A stretch of DNA of 64,000 nucleotides from Candidatus Propionivibrio dominans (GTDB lineage Bacteria > Pseudomonadota > Gammaproteobacteria > Burkholderiales > Rhodocyclaceae): the NCBI GenBank assembly GCA_016709335.1, contig JADJNC010000004.1, positions 124,001 through 188,000 on the forward strand, given 5' to 3'. This document shows positions 31,674 through 42,033 of this stretch, piece by piece. The number at the start of each line of letters is the position of its first letter. Position 1 is the first letter of the stretch. The translations under genes were made by a program, and so were the position numbers. Below the pieces are notes generated by a model, which made no database searches, was not told where the DNA came from, and saw only the letters and a program-made list of their open reading frames with translations.

Positions 31674-32824
31674 TTATTTCAGCGAGTTCAGCGAGTCGAC
31701 AGCCTCGTTGAGCTGTTGCCGCAAGTCATTTGCCGGTTGCCCATCCGCCTCGGTCAGCCGAATCCGGCGCATCAGTTCGGCGATCTGGGCTTGCGTGGCG
31801 CGCTGGTCAACCGGCGTGATGGCCAGCGATGAGGTTTTGCCAGCCGGTTTGGTGGCACCCGGGGGTTGACTGACTTGCCATCAACCATCACCTGCGCACG
31901 CTCGGCACCCGGCTGACCGCGCTTGGCCGTAATCACGATGGACCTCAGTTGCGAAGGCTGCGGCATCGTACGGCGGGCATTCCTTTGCTTGACGGCATTA
32001 CGCCTGAACTCATTGACGGCGTCCAGCAGTTGCTTGTGCCGGTCCTCGCTTGGCCGTCCGTCGGCTTCGGCTTCGCGGATTTTTTTCAGCAGTTCCTCGA
32101 TATGGCTGGGTGCCGATGCCGAGCGGCTGGCCTCACCGAAACTCTCCTTCGGTGCCTTGACGGCAATCTCGAATTCCTCCGGCGTCGCAATCATTTTTCC
32201 GATTCGGTAGTGGTCATAGCGCATGGCCATGGTCAGCGCGTTGTCACCCCAATCGTTCTTCGGTCGCACATCGGCGCCCGACTCGAGCAAGACCTTGATC
32301 AGATCCTCGCGGCCTTCGCGCGCGGCCATCATGAGCGGGGTCGAGCCGTTGGGCGAACGTGCATTGACTTCGGCACCGCGAGCGATCAGGAAACTGGCAA
32401 GTTCCTGGTGTCCATTGAATACGGCGTAGTGCAGCGCTCCCCAGTAGTTTCCCTCGCGGTTGAGTGCGGCGCCATGATCCAGCAGCCATTTGACCGCCTC
32501 CATGTGCCCGTTCCAGGCCGCCAGTTGCAAGGGCTGTTCGCCATTGCGGTTGGCCCGCCGCGGGTTGGCACCGCGCTCCATGAAAAGCTGCATCATCTCG
32601 ATGTTGCCATACCAGGCGGCAATCATCAGCCCGGAGCCCAGTTGGTTGGTCTGAAACTCGGGATCCAGCCCCTCATCCAGCCAGCCCTTGACCTTCCTGA
32701 TATCGCCGCGCTCGATCGCCCAACTGAAGGCGATCGGATCGGGCAGTGCGGCCCATGCCGTTGTGGTAAAGAGACACAACAACAAAATTAAGGCCCGAGT
32801 GCTTCTGCTGATCACCTGCATCAA
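31674..32824 (-). CDS. Exported ankyrin-repeat protein (C-terminal frameshift)
   Basis: A signal peptide (STRALILLLCLFTTTAWA) is followed by about five ankyrin repeats (residues 30-210), for example EQPLQLAAWNGHMEAVKWLL and STPLMMAAREGREDLIKVLL. A helical segment IEELLKKIREAEADGRPSED follows. The uninterrupted frame ends at 31772 with nonsense. One extra C in the run near 31861-31866 restores PPGATKPAGKTSSLAI and a second copy of the helical motif (IAELMRRIRLTEADGQPAND), ending at 31674. The gene is therefore about 380 codons with an internal duplication. Function unknown; probably a periplasmic protein-interaction module. Confidence 0.75.
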
Positions 32825-32892
32825 TTACTTCCTCCACCGTCGTAACACCCCACCGGATGTTACGCCGAGTTTTGTTGCACAATACCGTGTTA

Positions 32893-33423
32893 ATGCCGCT
32901 CCGTCTGATTCTCGCTCTTGCGCTTTCGCTCGCTGTGCACAGCGTGCTGTTCCTTCCGGATATCCTGAAGCGCTTTTCTGTTGCCCCGCCCCGTCCGGCG
33001 CTGCAGGCTACGCTACGCCTGCCGCCCCTACCGGACGTGCCGACCGCCGACCCCTTGCTCAAGAATACCATCGACGCTGAAGACGCGCCGCAAGTCGCCA
33101 CGCCACCGCCTCCGGTCACTCCTGACAAACCGCCCGTTGCGCAAGCAAAACCCGTGGCCAAACGCGAGGTTCAGGTCGCGCAGAGAAAACTCTCGGAGCA
33201 CCTGTTTTATCCGCCCGAGGCCGTCGCTCGCGGCCTCGAAGGCGAAGTACGACTGATTGTCAAACTGAACGCCGATGGCGGCGTTGACGATGTCAGCATC
33301 GCCGCCAGCAGCGGCTACCCCATCCTCGACAACGCCGCCGTCAAAGCCGCTTACGCAATGGGCAGACTAACCGGTGCCAGCTCGCGCGAACTGATCCTGC
33401 CGGTCATCTTCCGTTTGCAGTAG
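32893..33423 (+). CDS. TonB-family energy-transducing protein
   Basis: 176 aa from the ATG at 32893. One N-terminal membrane anchor ([19 protein letters not shown]) precedes a Pro/Lys-rich periplasmic linker and the TonB C-terminal domain ([36 protein letters not shown]). It would transmit proton-motive force from ExbBD to outer-membrane receptors, but no exbB, exbD or receptor is adjacent, so the partner system is unknown. Its 3' end overlaps the convergent trmB by 57 bases. Confidence 0.85.
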   Translation: MPLRLILALALSLAVHSVLFLPDILKRFSVAPPRPALQATLRLPPLPDVPTADPLLKNTIDAEDAPQVATPPPPVTPDKPPVAQAKPVAKREVQVAQRKLSEHLFYPPEAVARGLEGEVRLIVKLNADGGVDDVSIAASSGYPILDNAAVKAAYAMGRLTGASSRELILPVIFRLQ

Positions 33424-34149
33424 ATCCGGCCGGCGCCGGAAGATCACGTCCCAGACGCCGTGACCGAGCCGCAAACCGCGCTGCTCGAATCGGGTCAACG
33501 GGCGATACTCGGGGCGCGGCGCATAATCGACGGCGGTGTTTTCCAGCAAGGGTTCGGCTGACAGCACCGCCAGCATCTGCTGCGCATACTCTTCCCAGTC
33601 GGTGGCGCAATGAATATAGCCGCCGGGCCGGAGCCGGCTGGCGAGCAGCGCAACCAGCGGCGGCTGGATCAGGCGCCGCTTGTGGTGGCGAAGCTTCGGC
33701 CACGGATCGGGAAAGAAAATATGCGCGCCGGACAGGGTACCGGGCCGGATCATGTCGCGCAGAACCTCCACCGCGTCATGCTGGACAATGCGCAGGTTGC
33801 TCAGCCCGCCTTCGGCGATCCGCTTGCACAGGCTGCCAACCCCCGGCGTATGCACTTCAATGCCGAGATAGTCGTTTTGCGGATTGGCTGCGGCGATCGT
33901 CGCCGAAGTTTCACCCATGCCGAAGCCGATTTCGAGAATCTTCGGCGCCGCGTCGGCACTGCGGCCAAACAGCGACTCCAGATCGAGCGGCACCGCCACG
34001 TAGGGCACGCCGATTTCGGCCATCATCGCTTCGTAATAGCGCAACTGCGCGTTCGAGACGCGACCCTGGCGCAACACGAAGCTGCGGATGTGTCGGTGAG
34101 TGTTGCCAGGCTCGCCTGCCGGGGTGATGTTATCCAGCCGCTCGCTCAC
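33367..34149 (-). CDS. trmB: tRNA (guanine-46-N7)-methyltransferase
   Basis: 260 aa. It uses S-adenosylmethionine to make m7G46 in the variable loop of tRNAs. The SAM-binding motif [11 protein letters not shown] and the family signatures [10 protein letters not shown] and [18 protein letters not shown] are present. The order thiS-thiG-trmB is common in Betaproteobacteria, and trmB starts two bases after thiG stops. The C-terminal 19 codons overlap tonB in antisense. Confidence 0.95.
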   Translation of the reverse strand: MSERLDNITPAGEPGNTHRHIRSFVLRQGRVSNAQLRYYEAMMAEIGVPYVAVPLDLESLFGRSADAAPKILEIGFGMGETSATIAAANPQNDYLGIEVHTPGVGSLCKRIAEGGLSNLRIVQHDAVEVLRDMIRPGTLSGAHIFFPDPWPKLRHHKRRLIQPPLVALLASRLRPGGYIHCATDWEEYAQQMLAVLSAEPLLENTAVDYAPRPEYRPLTRFEQRGLRLGHGVWDVIFRRRPDLLQTEDDRQDQFARAGTG

Positions 34150-34151
34150 GC

Positions 34152-34945
34152 TCAGGAACCGATCAGCCCGCTCGTCGGTGAAGAGGGGTCGGCCGAGTAG
34201 TACTTGCGCGCCATGCGCCCGGCCAGGAAGGCTTCACGCCCGGCTTCAACGGCTTTCTTCATGGCGCTGCCCATCAGCACCGGGTCCCTGGCGTGCGCGA
34301 TGGCGGTATTCATCAGCACGCCGTCGCAACCGAGTTCCATGGCAATCGCCGCATCCGATGCCGTTCCGACGCCGGCATCGACAAGCACCGGCACTTTGGC
34401 GTTGTCGATGATCAGACGCAGGTTCCACGGGTTGACGATGCCCATCCCGGAACCGATCAGCGAGGCCAGCGGCATCACCGCGACACAGCCGATCTCTTCC
34501 AGCATTTTGGCCTGAATCGGGTCGTCGGCGCAGTACACCATCACGTCGAAACCGTCCTTGACCAGCGTTGCCGCCGCCTTCAGCGTTTCCGGCATGTTCG
34601 GAAAGAGGTTGGTCGGATCTCCGAGCACTTCGAGCTTGCACAGCGCATGGCCGTCGAGCAGCTCACGCCCCAGACGCAGGGTACGCACCGCATCGTCCGC
34701 CGTGTAGCAGCCTGCGGTATTGGGCAGGATGGTGAATTCGGAGGTCGGCAGCGCATCGAGAAGATTGGCTTCGCCGGGATTCTGGCCGATATTCACGCGG
34801 CGGATGGCCACGGTAATGATCTCGGCCCCGAGGCATCAATGGCCGCGCGCGTTTCGGCGAAAATCTTGTATTTGCCGGTGCCAACCAGAAGGCGCGAGCG
34901 GTAGGCCTTGCCGGCAATCGTCAGGCAATGTGCGAGTGTATTCAT
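34152..34945 (-). CDS. thiG: Thiazole synthase (one-base frameshift)
   Basis: Makes the thiazole phosphate of thiamine from deoxyxylulose phosphate, dehydroglycine and ThiS thiocarboxylate. From the ATG at 34945 the protein reads [20 protein letters not shown] then [17 protein letters not shown]. At 34824-34829 one base of a C/G run is missing; restoring it gives [15 protein letters not shown] and the rest follows in frame to 34152. The core is conserved: [54 protein letters not shown]. Nothing else is damaged, so an assembly error is likely. Confidence 0.93.
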
Positions 34946-34992
34946 GGGGCTGTCCTGATGGGGTCTTGCATTGGCCTGCGGGATGGGCTGGA

Positions 34993-35193
34993 TCAGCCGC
35001 CACCAACGGCGACGACGATTTCAATTCGATCTCCCGCGGCCAGCTCAACTTCGGCGTGCCGACCGCGCGCAACGATTTCGCCGTTGCGCTCGATGGCGAT
35101 ACGCTTGCCGGTAAAGCCGAGCACCTCGACCAGCGCGGCGACGCTCAGCGGCGCGGAGAATTGGCGGGATTCGCCATTGATTGTGAGTTCCAT
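34993..35193 (-). CDS. thiS: Sulfur carrier protein ThiS
   Basis: 66 aa ubiquitin-like protein ending in the Gly-Gly tail (VVAVGGG) that is adenylated by ThiF and thiocarboxylated to donate sulfur to ThiG. The start [12 protein letters not shown] is typical of the family. It is immediately upstream of thiG in one operon. Confidence 0.92.
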   Translation of the reverse strand: MELTINGESRQFSAPLSVAALVEVLGFTGKRIAIERNGEIVARGRHAEVELAAGDRIEIVVAVGGG

Positions 35194-35353
35194 GGGGTGA
35201 GGATTTTAGCACGCCGCGCGTTCTGCTTCCGGCAACATGAACTGCGTGGGGGCTTACACCACACCCTGGAGCCCCTGGAATAGCAGGGTTAGTGCAACGA
35301 CGATTTCCATTTTTTTGTGCTCAAGCGTTGCTACTGCATGCTTCAAGATGAAA

Positions 35354-35644
35354 TCACAGGTGGCGTGGCGCATCCATGCGCTCGTGGAGTATGCGAACGA
35401 TTGCAATGCCGTAGGCCGTGATACGAAAGTAGATCATGTGCCGCTCAACACTTCGGCGGCGATAGCCTGGCCGAATTTGCTCACATACTGGTGCTGTCCT
35501 GGGTGACTGCGCCAACTCGGCAAATGCCGTCGTCAACATGTCGGTGTAGCGATTCGCCTGCTCTATGCCCCACTCTTGGAAGGTGTGAGTCCAGATCGTT
35601 TCAAGGTCACGTTCGGCGGCGGGGGTAAGACGGTATTCAGCCAT
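35354..35644 (-). CDS. parE: ParE/RelE-family toxin
   Basis: 96 aa from the ATG at 35644. It has ParE-type features: YRLTPAAERDLETIWTHTFQ at the start and RPGYRRRSVERHMIYFRI followed by ILHERMD at the end. ParE toxins poison DNA gyrase; some relatives cleave mRNA, so the target is inferred. It starts within the last 8 bases of the antitoxin gene, the normal antitoxin-first layout. Confidence 0.88.
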   Translation of the reverse strand: MAEYRLTPAAERDLETIWTHTFQEWGIEQANRYTDMLTTAFAELAQSPRTAPVCEQIRPGYRRRSVERHMIYFRITAYGIAIVRILHERMDAPRHL

Positions 35645-35882
35645 GCCTGGCCAGCATTCGCTGCTTGAAAGCGCCCACATCGAAAAGTCCTGGCTCTCCG
35701 CTGGCTTCACCTTCAATCAGTGCAGCACGGATGGCCTCGATTTCGCCGCTACGCTCCTGTTCGCGCCGGATGAGATCGCGGAGGCATTCGCTGTCGTTGG
35801 TATAGTGGCCAGCGTCAATCTGCGCTTTAATCCAGCCGTCTTGCTTGTCGGTCAAAGTGATGGTCTTGCGCACGGTTCCCAT
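35637..35882 (-). CDS. parD: ParD-family antitoxin
   Basis: 81 aa from the ATG at 35882 with a strong GGAGG upstream; longer in-frame extensions lack such a site. The N-terminal ribbon-helix-helix reads VRKTITLTDKQDGWIKAQID, and the C-terminal toxin-binding helix reads GEPGLFDVGAFKQRMLARHG. Such antitoxins repress their own promoter. It partners the ParE-like toxin immediately downstream. Confidence 0.88.
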   Translation of the reverse strand: MGTVRKTITLTDKQDGWIKAQIDAGHYTNDSECLRDLIRREQERSGEIEAIRAALIEGEASGEPGLFDVGAFKQRMLARHG

Positions 35883-36403
35883 GTTGTTACCTCCTAAGTG
35901 AGCTTCAGGGGATGGAGTATTCATACTATTGGTGTAATATAGCGCAAATACGTGCATGGTGCCAATGCGAAATTAGAACCATCAAGTAGTGAAGTTGCGC
36001 TCGGAATTTGTCTTGCCGGCGGCGTTGGCCCGTCAATGAAACCGACTGGAAGCCATAGCTTGCAGTAGCCACCGGCATCCGGCCATCTTGTAAAAGATGA
36101 ACTACACATCGTATTTATAGATCCGCCCGCCGGAAAATCCGCGTACCCAATTTTTTCAATTCATGTCCAACGTTCTGGAGCAATCAGTGATTTGGGAACC
36201 GTGAAGCTGATTTCTTGTCATTTTCGTGGATAATCGTGCGGTAATGCTCTCCGCAGGAAAACGTTCCAGTGCTACTGGCGGTCAAGGCCTGGTTTCCTGA
36301 TTTCGACACATGCAAAGTGATCCGGGTCGGCTAATCGCGACCTGATGACAGAAACAAGTCAGCCTGTTCTCGAACAGCCTGGTTTATTCGCGAGGAGATT
36401 GTA
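35883..36403. other. Intergenic, no recognised gene
   Basis: A 520-base gap between the ParDE promoter side and the autotransporter. It is more AT-rich than its surroundings around 35920-36240. No reading frame looks like a protein I know. It should hold the divergent promoters of parDE and the autotransporter; GAGGAG at 36392 is the probable autotransporter ribosome binding site. Confidence 0.5.
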
Positions 36404-39400
36404 TTGATTGGACGACTACCCTTTCGCCGCAAGGAACTTGCGGCACTGATGGTTACGCTGTGGATACCCGGCGCGTCGATGGCGCAGACGGTCTGGAACG
36501 GGGGTGGCGGTGACAGCAACTGGAGCACCGGTGCAAACTGGGTGGGCAGCGCTGCTCCACCGTCATCAAATACATCCTTCGTGCAGTTCGGCTTGCCCAG
36601 CGTCAATTTCACACCAAATGCGGACTCGCCCTGGACACTCAACCGGCTTGATATATCGGGGCTACGAGCTACGCACTGACCGGATCAACGCTCACCTTCA
36701 GTGGCACGTTACCGCAAATCAATACCGGCGGCGCGGCGCACAGCATCGCCAATGACCTCATTTTGGCCGCGACCCTGGGGCTCACCAACAGTACCGACGT
36801 GAGCCTCACGGGCGCAATTACGGGGGCAAGCAGTCTGAACAAGAGCGGCGTGGGAACGCTAACCCTGTCCGGCGCCCCGCTCAATACCGGCACCACCACG
36901 ATCAGCACCGGGACGTTGCAAATCGGCACCGGCGCGCCGCTTGCGGTGTCGGGCAACTTCGGCGGTGCCGTGGTCAACAACGGCACGCTGGTGGTCGACA
37001 ATGGGGCAGCGGGAAACTTTGTCGTGCTGGCCGGCTTGACCGGCACCGGCAGCCTCATCAAGAACGGCGGCGGCACCTTGAATGCGATCGGTCCCGATTG
37101 GAACTATAGCGGCAACACCACGCTCAATGCCGGCATTATCGACGCGCCGATCATCAGCACCGGGCGGCTCACCGTCAATGGCGGCATTTTCAGAAACAAT
37201 CTCCCTCTCCTCCAGCAGCTTCGGCTCGCTGGCCGGCAGCGCCGGCACCACCATCGATCTCAACGGCGGCACGCTCACCGTCGGCGGCGACAACAGCAGC
37301 ACCACCTACTCCGGCACCTTCAGCGCTATCCCCGGCAACCTGGTCAAGGCCGGCACCGGTACCCTGATCCTGGAAGGGGCGCCTCTGCACACCGGGACCA
37401 CCACCATCAACGGCACCCTGCAGATCGGCACCGGCGCGCCGCTTGCGGTGTCGGGCAACTTCGGCGGTGCCGTGGTCAACAACGGCACGCTGGTGGTCGA
37501 CAATGGGGCAGCGGGAAACTTTGTCGTGCTGGCCGGCTTGACCGGCACCGGCAGCCTCATCAAGAACGGCGGCGGCACCGTGACTGCGATCGGTCCCGAT
37601 TGAACTATAGCGGCAACACCACGCTCAATGCCGGCATTATCGACGCGCCGATCATCAGCACCGGGCGGCTCACCGTCAATGGCGGCATTTTCAGAAACAA
37701 TCTCCTCTCCTCCAGCAGCTTCGGCTCGCTGGCCGGCAGCGCCGGCACCACCATCGATCTCAACGGCGGCACGCTCACCGTCGGCGGCGACAACAGCAGC
37801 ACCACCTACTCCGGCACCTTCAGCGCTATCCCCGGCAACCTGGTCAAGGCCGGCACCGGTACCCTGATCCTGGAAGGGGCGCCTCTGCACACCGGGACCA
37901 CCACCATCAACGGCACCCTGCAGATCGGCACCGGCGCGCCGCTTGCGGTGTCGGGCAACTTCGGCGGTGCCGTGGTCAACAACGGCACGCTGGTGGTCGA
38001 CAATGGGGCAGCGGGAAACTTTGTCGTGCTGGCCGGCTTGACCGGCACCGGCAGCCTCATCAAGAACGGCGGCGGCACCTTGAATGCGATCGGTCCCGAT
38101 TGGAACTATAGCGGCAACACCACGCTCAATGCCGGCATTATCGACGCGCCGATCATCAGCACCGGGCGGCTCACCGTCAATGGCGGCATTTTCAGAAACA
38201 ATCTCCTCTCCTCCAGCAGCTTCGGCTCGCTGGCCGGCAGCGCCGGCACCACCATCGATCTCAACGGCGGCACGCTCACCGTCGGCGGCGACAACAGCAG
38301 CACCACCTACTCCGGCACCTTCAGCGCTATCCCCGGCAACCTGGTTAAGGCCGGCACCGGCACCCTGACCCTTGAAGGGGCGCCGCTGCACACCGGCAGC
38401 ACCACGATCAACGCCGGTACGCTGCAGGTGGGTAACGGCGGCGCGCTGGCCGGATCAAGCAGTTTCGGCGGACCGGTAGTCAACAACGGCACACTGGCAT
38501 TCGACTACACCTCGGCAGGAGGCATTGCAACGCTGGGTGCAGTTTCCGGCACCGGCAACCTGACCAAGAGCGGCAGCGGGACGCTGATCCTGACCGGCGC
38601 TCCAGGGTACACCGGCAGCACCACGATCAACGCCGGCACCCTGCAAGTCGGCAGCGGCGGTGCGCTGGCGGGTTCAAGCAGCTTCGGCGGCGCGGTAGTC
38701 AACAACGGCACACTGGCCTTCGACTACACCTCGGCAGGCGGCAATGCAACGCTGGGCGCGGTGTCCGGCACCGGCAGCCTGACCAAGAGCGGTAGCGGAA
38801 CGCTGATCATGACCGGTGCTCCAGGTCATACCGGCCCCACCACGATCAACGCCGGCACGCTGCAAGTCGGTAACGGCGGGGCTCTGGCCGGATCGAGCAG
38901 CTTTGGCGGCGCAGTGGTCAACAACGGCACACTGGCCTTCGATTACAGCTCGGCAGGCGGCAGTGCAACGCTGGGTGCGGTGTCCGGCGCCGGGAGTCTC
39001 GTCAAGAACGGCAGCGGGACGCTGATCCTGACCGGCACACCAGGTCATACCGGCACTACCACGATCAACGCCGGCACGCTGCAAGTGGGTACCGGCGGCG
39101 CGCTAAGCGGTTCGAGCAGCTTCGGCGGCGCGGTACTCAACAACGGTACTCTGGTGTTCGACTATTCCTCAGCCGGCGGTACATCGACCCTGTCAAACCT
39201 GTCGGGAAACGGCAATCTCATCAAGAATGGCAGCGGCCTGCTCAATCTGACGGGTACCAGCACCAATACCGGCAGCATGCAGGTTAACGCCGGAACGCTC
39301 GCTGTAAACGGCGCCATAGCTTCAGCCGTCAACATCAACGCCGGCGGCACCCTCGGCGGTATCGGCACCATCAACAACGCGGTGACGGCCAACGCCGGGG

Positions 39401-40869
39401 GTGTGATCGCCCCCGGCAATTCGATCGGCACGCTGACGGTCAACGGCAGCGTCGCCTTCAATGCCGGATCGATCTACCGCGTCGAGGTCAACCCGGCCGG
39501 CAATGCCGACCGCATCAATGTCATCGGCGCTCCCGGCACGGCGACCATCGGCGGCGGCACCGTTGACGTCCAGGCGGGCGCCGGCACTTACTCTCCGGCG
39601 ACGATTTACACCATCATCAACGCCACCGGCGGCGTTGCCGGAACGTTTTCCTCGGTGACCTCCAATCTCGCCTTCCTCACGCCTTCGCTCGCCTACGACC
39701 CCAACAACGTGTTCCTGACGCTGACGCGCAACGCTGCGACCTTCCCCAGCGTCGCCCTCACCCCGAACCAGATCGCCGTCTCCAACATGCTGGAGCCGGT
39801 CGCCAACGCCGGGCCGACCGGGGACATGGGGACGGTGGTCAATGGTCTGCTCGGCCTGTCGGCACCGCAGGCGCGTGCGGCGTTCGATGCCATCGGCGGC
39901 GCTTCCATCGTCGAGTTGCGGCGGGCCAACGTGGCCTTTGCCCGCGTCTTCACCGGCGACCTCGACTCGCGCATCCAGCAGCCGGCAGGTGCTGGCGTGG
40001 CAAAGTCCGGCGAGCAACCGGCGTCGCCTGACGGCCGCGGCTTCTGGATCAAGGCTAACGCCAGCGCTTACCGGACCGACGGCGACGGTAACGCATTCGA
40101 GAACGAAGTGCGCGGCGGCAGCATCGCTTTCGGTGCCGACGCCGCTCCGGCCAAGGATGTCATCGTCGGGCTGGCCGCCGCCTACGGCAAAGGCAATCTC
40201 GATTTTGACGGCATTCCCGACAGCGGCTGGACGCGCAACGGTGCCCTCGCCGTCTACGGAAATTATGTAACGGGACCCTGGGCGTTCAAGGGAATCGCCG
40301 GCTACGCTTTCGGCAGGAACCAGCTCGACCGGCCGATCGTCTTCGGCCCGATCGCACGCGTGGCGCAGGGCGAGTTCGACAGCCAGAGCGGCACCGTTTA
40401 CGCGGAGGCCACCTACGACATCCCAATGGATGGTTTCAGTCTGCGTCCGCTCGCCGGGCTGTCCTGGGTGATCAGTCGTCAGCAGGGTTTCACTGAAAGC
40501 GGTGCCGGTGCGCTGAATCTGGCCGTGACCGGAGAAACGACGAATTCGCTGCGTACGCTGCTCGGCGTGAAGACCGTGCATGCGCTGCCGACCGGCAACG
40601 GCGGCGTGGTGTTCCTTGAGCCGCGACTGCTCTGGTCGCACGAGTTCGGCGACCTCAATACGCCGCTCGACGCACAATTGACCGGTGCCGGTGCAGCGGG
40701 GAATTTCACCGTCGCCGGCGTTAACCTGAAGCGCGACAGCGCGATCGCCGGTCTCAGGGTCTCCGGATCGGTGAGCAAGGACGTCGAACTCTTCGCCGAC
40801 ATCCTGGTCAGCGGCAACTCAAGCCAGACCTCCGCCAGCGCCTTTGCCGGCGTGCGCATGGCGTGGTAA
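36404..40869 (+). CDS. Large autotransporter adhesin with PATR repeats (frameshifts)
   Basis: Type Va secretion protein of about 1,490 codons. The TTG at 36404 follows GAGGAG and encodes a signal peptide ending PGASMAQ, then VWNGGGGDSNWSTGANW. The passenger is a beta-helix of autotransporter-associated repeats (GTLTLSGAPLNTGTTTIS type). It comprises nearly three copies of a 501-bp unit (36919-38365) and four copies of a 219-bp unit (38401-39276). The C-terminal beta-barrel (about 40030-40869) begins RGFWIKANASAYRTDG and ends FAGVRMAW. Three one-base shifts occur: a missing G near 36660, an extra C near 37203 and a missing G near 37601, the last two compensating. Probably surface adhesion or aggregation. 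Confidence 0.85.
36919..38365 (+). repeat. Tandem 501-bp repeat inside the autotransporter
   Basis: Units start at 36919, 37421 and 37921, the third partial. They are nearly identical at DNA level; unit 1 has one extra C and unit 2 lacks one G. Each would encode 167 aa. Such identity implies recent duplication or gene conversion and makes the copy number unreliable in short-read assemblies. Confidence 0.88.
38401..39276 (+). repeat. Tandem 219-bp repeat inside the autotransporter
   Basis: Four units start at 38401, 38620, 38839 and 39058 with exactly 219-bp spacing (73 aa). Each begins ACCACGATCAACGCCGG. They are more diverged than the 501-bp units. Confidence 0.88.
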
Positions 40870-40922
40870 CCAGCACACGACCTTGTGCAACAGGCCATGC
40901 TCTTCGAATAACCGGCTGAAAC

Positions 40923-40951
40923 GACAAAGGCCGGAAATTCCGGCCTTTGTC
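40923..40951. terminator. Bidirectional hairpin after the autotransporter
   Basis: GACAAAGGCCGG and CCGGCCTTTGTC pair perfectly around AAATT. It lies between the autotransporter stop and the tRNA-Gly on the opposite strand, so it can serve both transcripts. The T-run is short. Confidence 0.7.
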
Positions 40952-40958
40952 AGGTGTC

Positions 40959-41030
40959 TGGAGCGGGCGATGGGAATCGAACCCACGGCTCTAGCTTGGG
41001 AAGCTAGGGTATTACCATTGGCCGCCTTTT
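40959..41030 (-). tRNA. tRNA-Gly(CCC), 5' end missing
   Basis: On the minus strand the 3' end reads CGCCCGCTCCA. The T-arm is GTGGGTTCGATTCCCAT, and the anticodon arm is CTAGC-TTCCCAA-GCTAG, giving anticodon CCC (glycine). The D-arm AATGGTAATACC is present. The 5' acceptor strand should be GCGGGCG to pair with CGCCCGC, but the sequence instead runs into AAGAAAAGGCGGCC and the poly-C block. The gene is cut at about 41022, probably by an assembly artefact. Confidence 0.85.
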
Positions 41031-41950
41031 CTTCCCCCCCCCCCCCCTCCCGGAACGACCCCCCCCCCCCCCCCCTTTTCCCCCGGCGGCCCCCGCACCC
41101 CCCCGGGGGCCCCCCTCCCCTTTGGCCCCCCCCCCCCCCCGGGGGGCCCCCCCCCCCCCCCAAAAAAGGAGGGGGGGACCCCCCCCCCCCCCGGGGGGGC
41201 TGTGGGGGCCCCCCCCCCCCCCCCCTGTGTGACAATTGACCAGGCCTTGGCAAGAGCCGAACAACAAGCCGCTAGCCCGCGACGGGAGCGGCCACAAGGG
41301 ACCAACCAACCCAGCCCCGCGCGGCCCGAGACCGACGCCAGACCACGGACACGGGACCCGCGGCGGGCCCCGGCCAGGACGCACCGCGAGGCCGAGGGCG
41401 AAACCCGCCCGGCCGCCCCCCCGGCGGCCGCCGCCAGCAGCGGCGGGCCGCCGCGCCCCCGCCCCAGGAGGGGAGAAGCGGGGGGCCGGCCAGCGCCGAC
41501 AGGAACCCGGAAAACCAGCGCGAAGCGCACGGCGCGGGAGAGAGAGGCCGCACCCCCCCAAGAACCGGGGCAGCCGCCGCCACAGCCCAACACCCCCGAC
41601 GGGCCGGCCCGCGGGCACCGCCCGCCCGGACCCGCCCCGGCCGGGCCCGCCGCGGCAAGAGGGGGGGCGCCGGGGCCCGGCCGCCGCCCGGAGGAAGGCC
41701 GCCCCCGGGGGCAGGGGGCGCCGGGCCCGGACCGGCCGGCCCGCGCGGGAAGGCCCCCGCCGGCCCCCCCCCCGGCGCCGCGCCCCCCCCCCCGGGGCGG
41801 GGGCGGGGGGCCCGCCCGCGCCCGGGGGCGGCCCCCCGGCGCGCCCGGGGGCGCGGGGCCGCGGCGGGGGCCGGGCGCCGGCGCGCCGCGCGGCGCCGGG
41901 GGGGCGGGGGGGCGGCGCGGGGGCCGCCGGCGCCGCCCCGGGGGCGCGCT
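41031..41950. other. Poly-C and extreme-GC block, likely artefact
   Basis: Runs of 8-17 C (and G) to about 41225, then about 700 bases of nearly pure G/C with no codon structure beyond Pro/Gly/Arg/Ala. It begins inside the tRNA-Gly and ends just before normal sequence resumes near 41950, ahead of purT. Long open frames here exist only because stop codons need A and T. I see no gene. Confidence 0.8.
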
Positions 41951-42033
41951 ATACGACGCCCGCGAAGGCGCCCATTCTATGCGCTACTGCGCTGCGCTTC
42001 AATCTCTGTGTATTCAGTCGCCCGGCCAGGCGC

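Noticed and set aside
35921..36109. 62-codon minus-strand frame upstream of parD
   Set aside because: No ribosome binding site, no similarity I recognise and no conserved context.
36919..39276. Possible CRISPR array
   Set aside because: The repeats are 501 and 219 bases, coding and in frame with an autotransporter. There are no short repeats with unique spacers.
39322..40677. 451-codon open frame antisense to the autotransporter barrel
   Set aside because: It is a shadow; the sense strand encodes a clear autotransporter domain.
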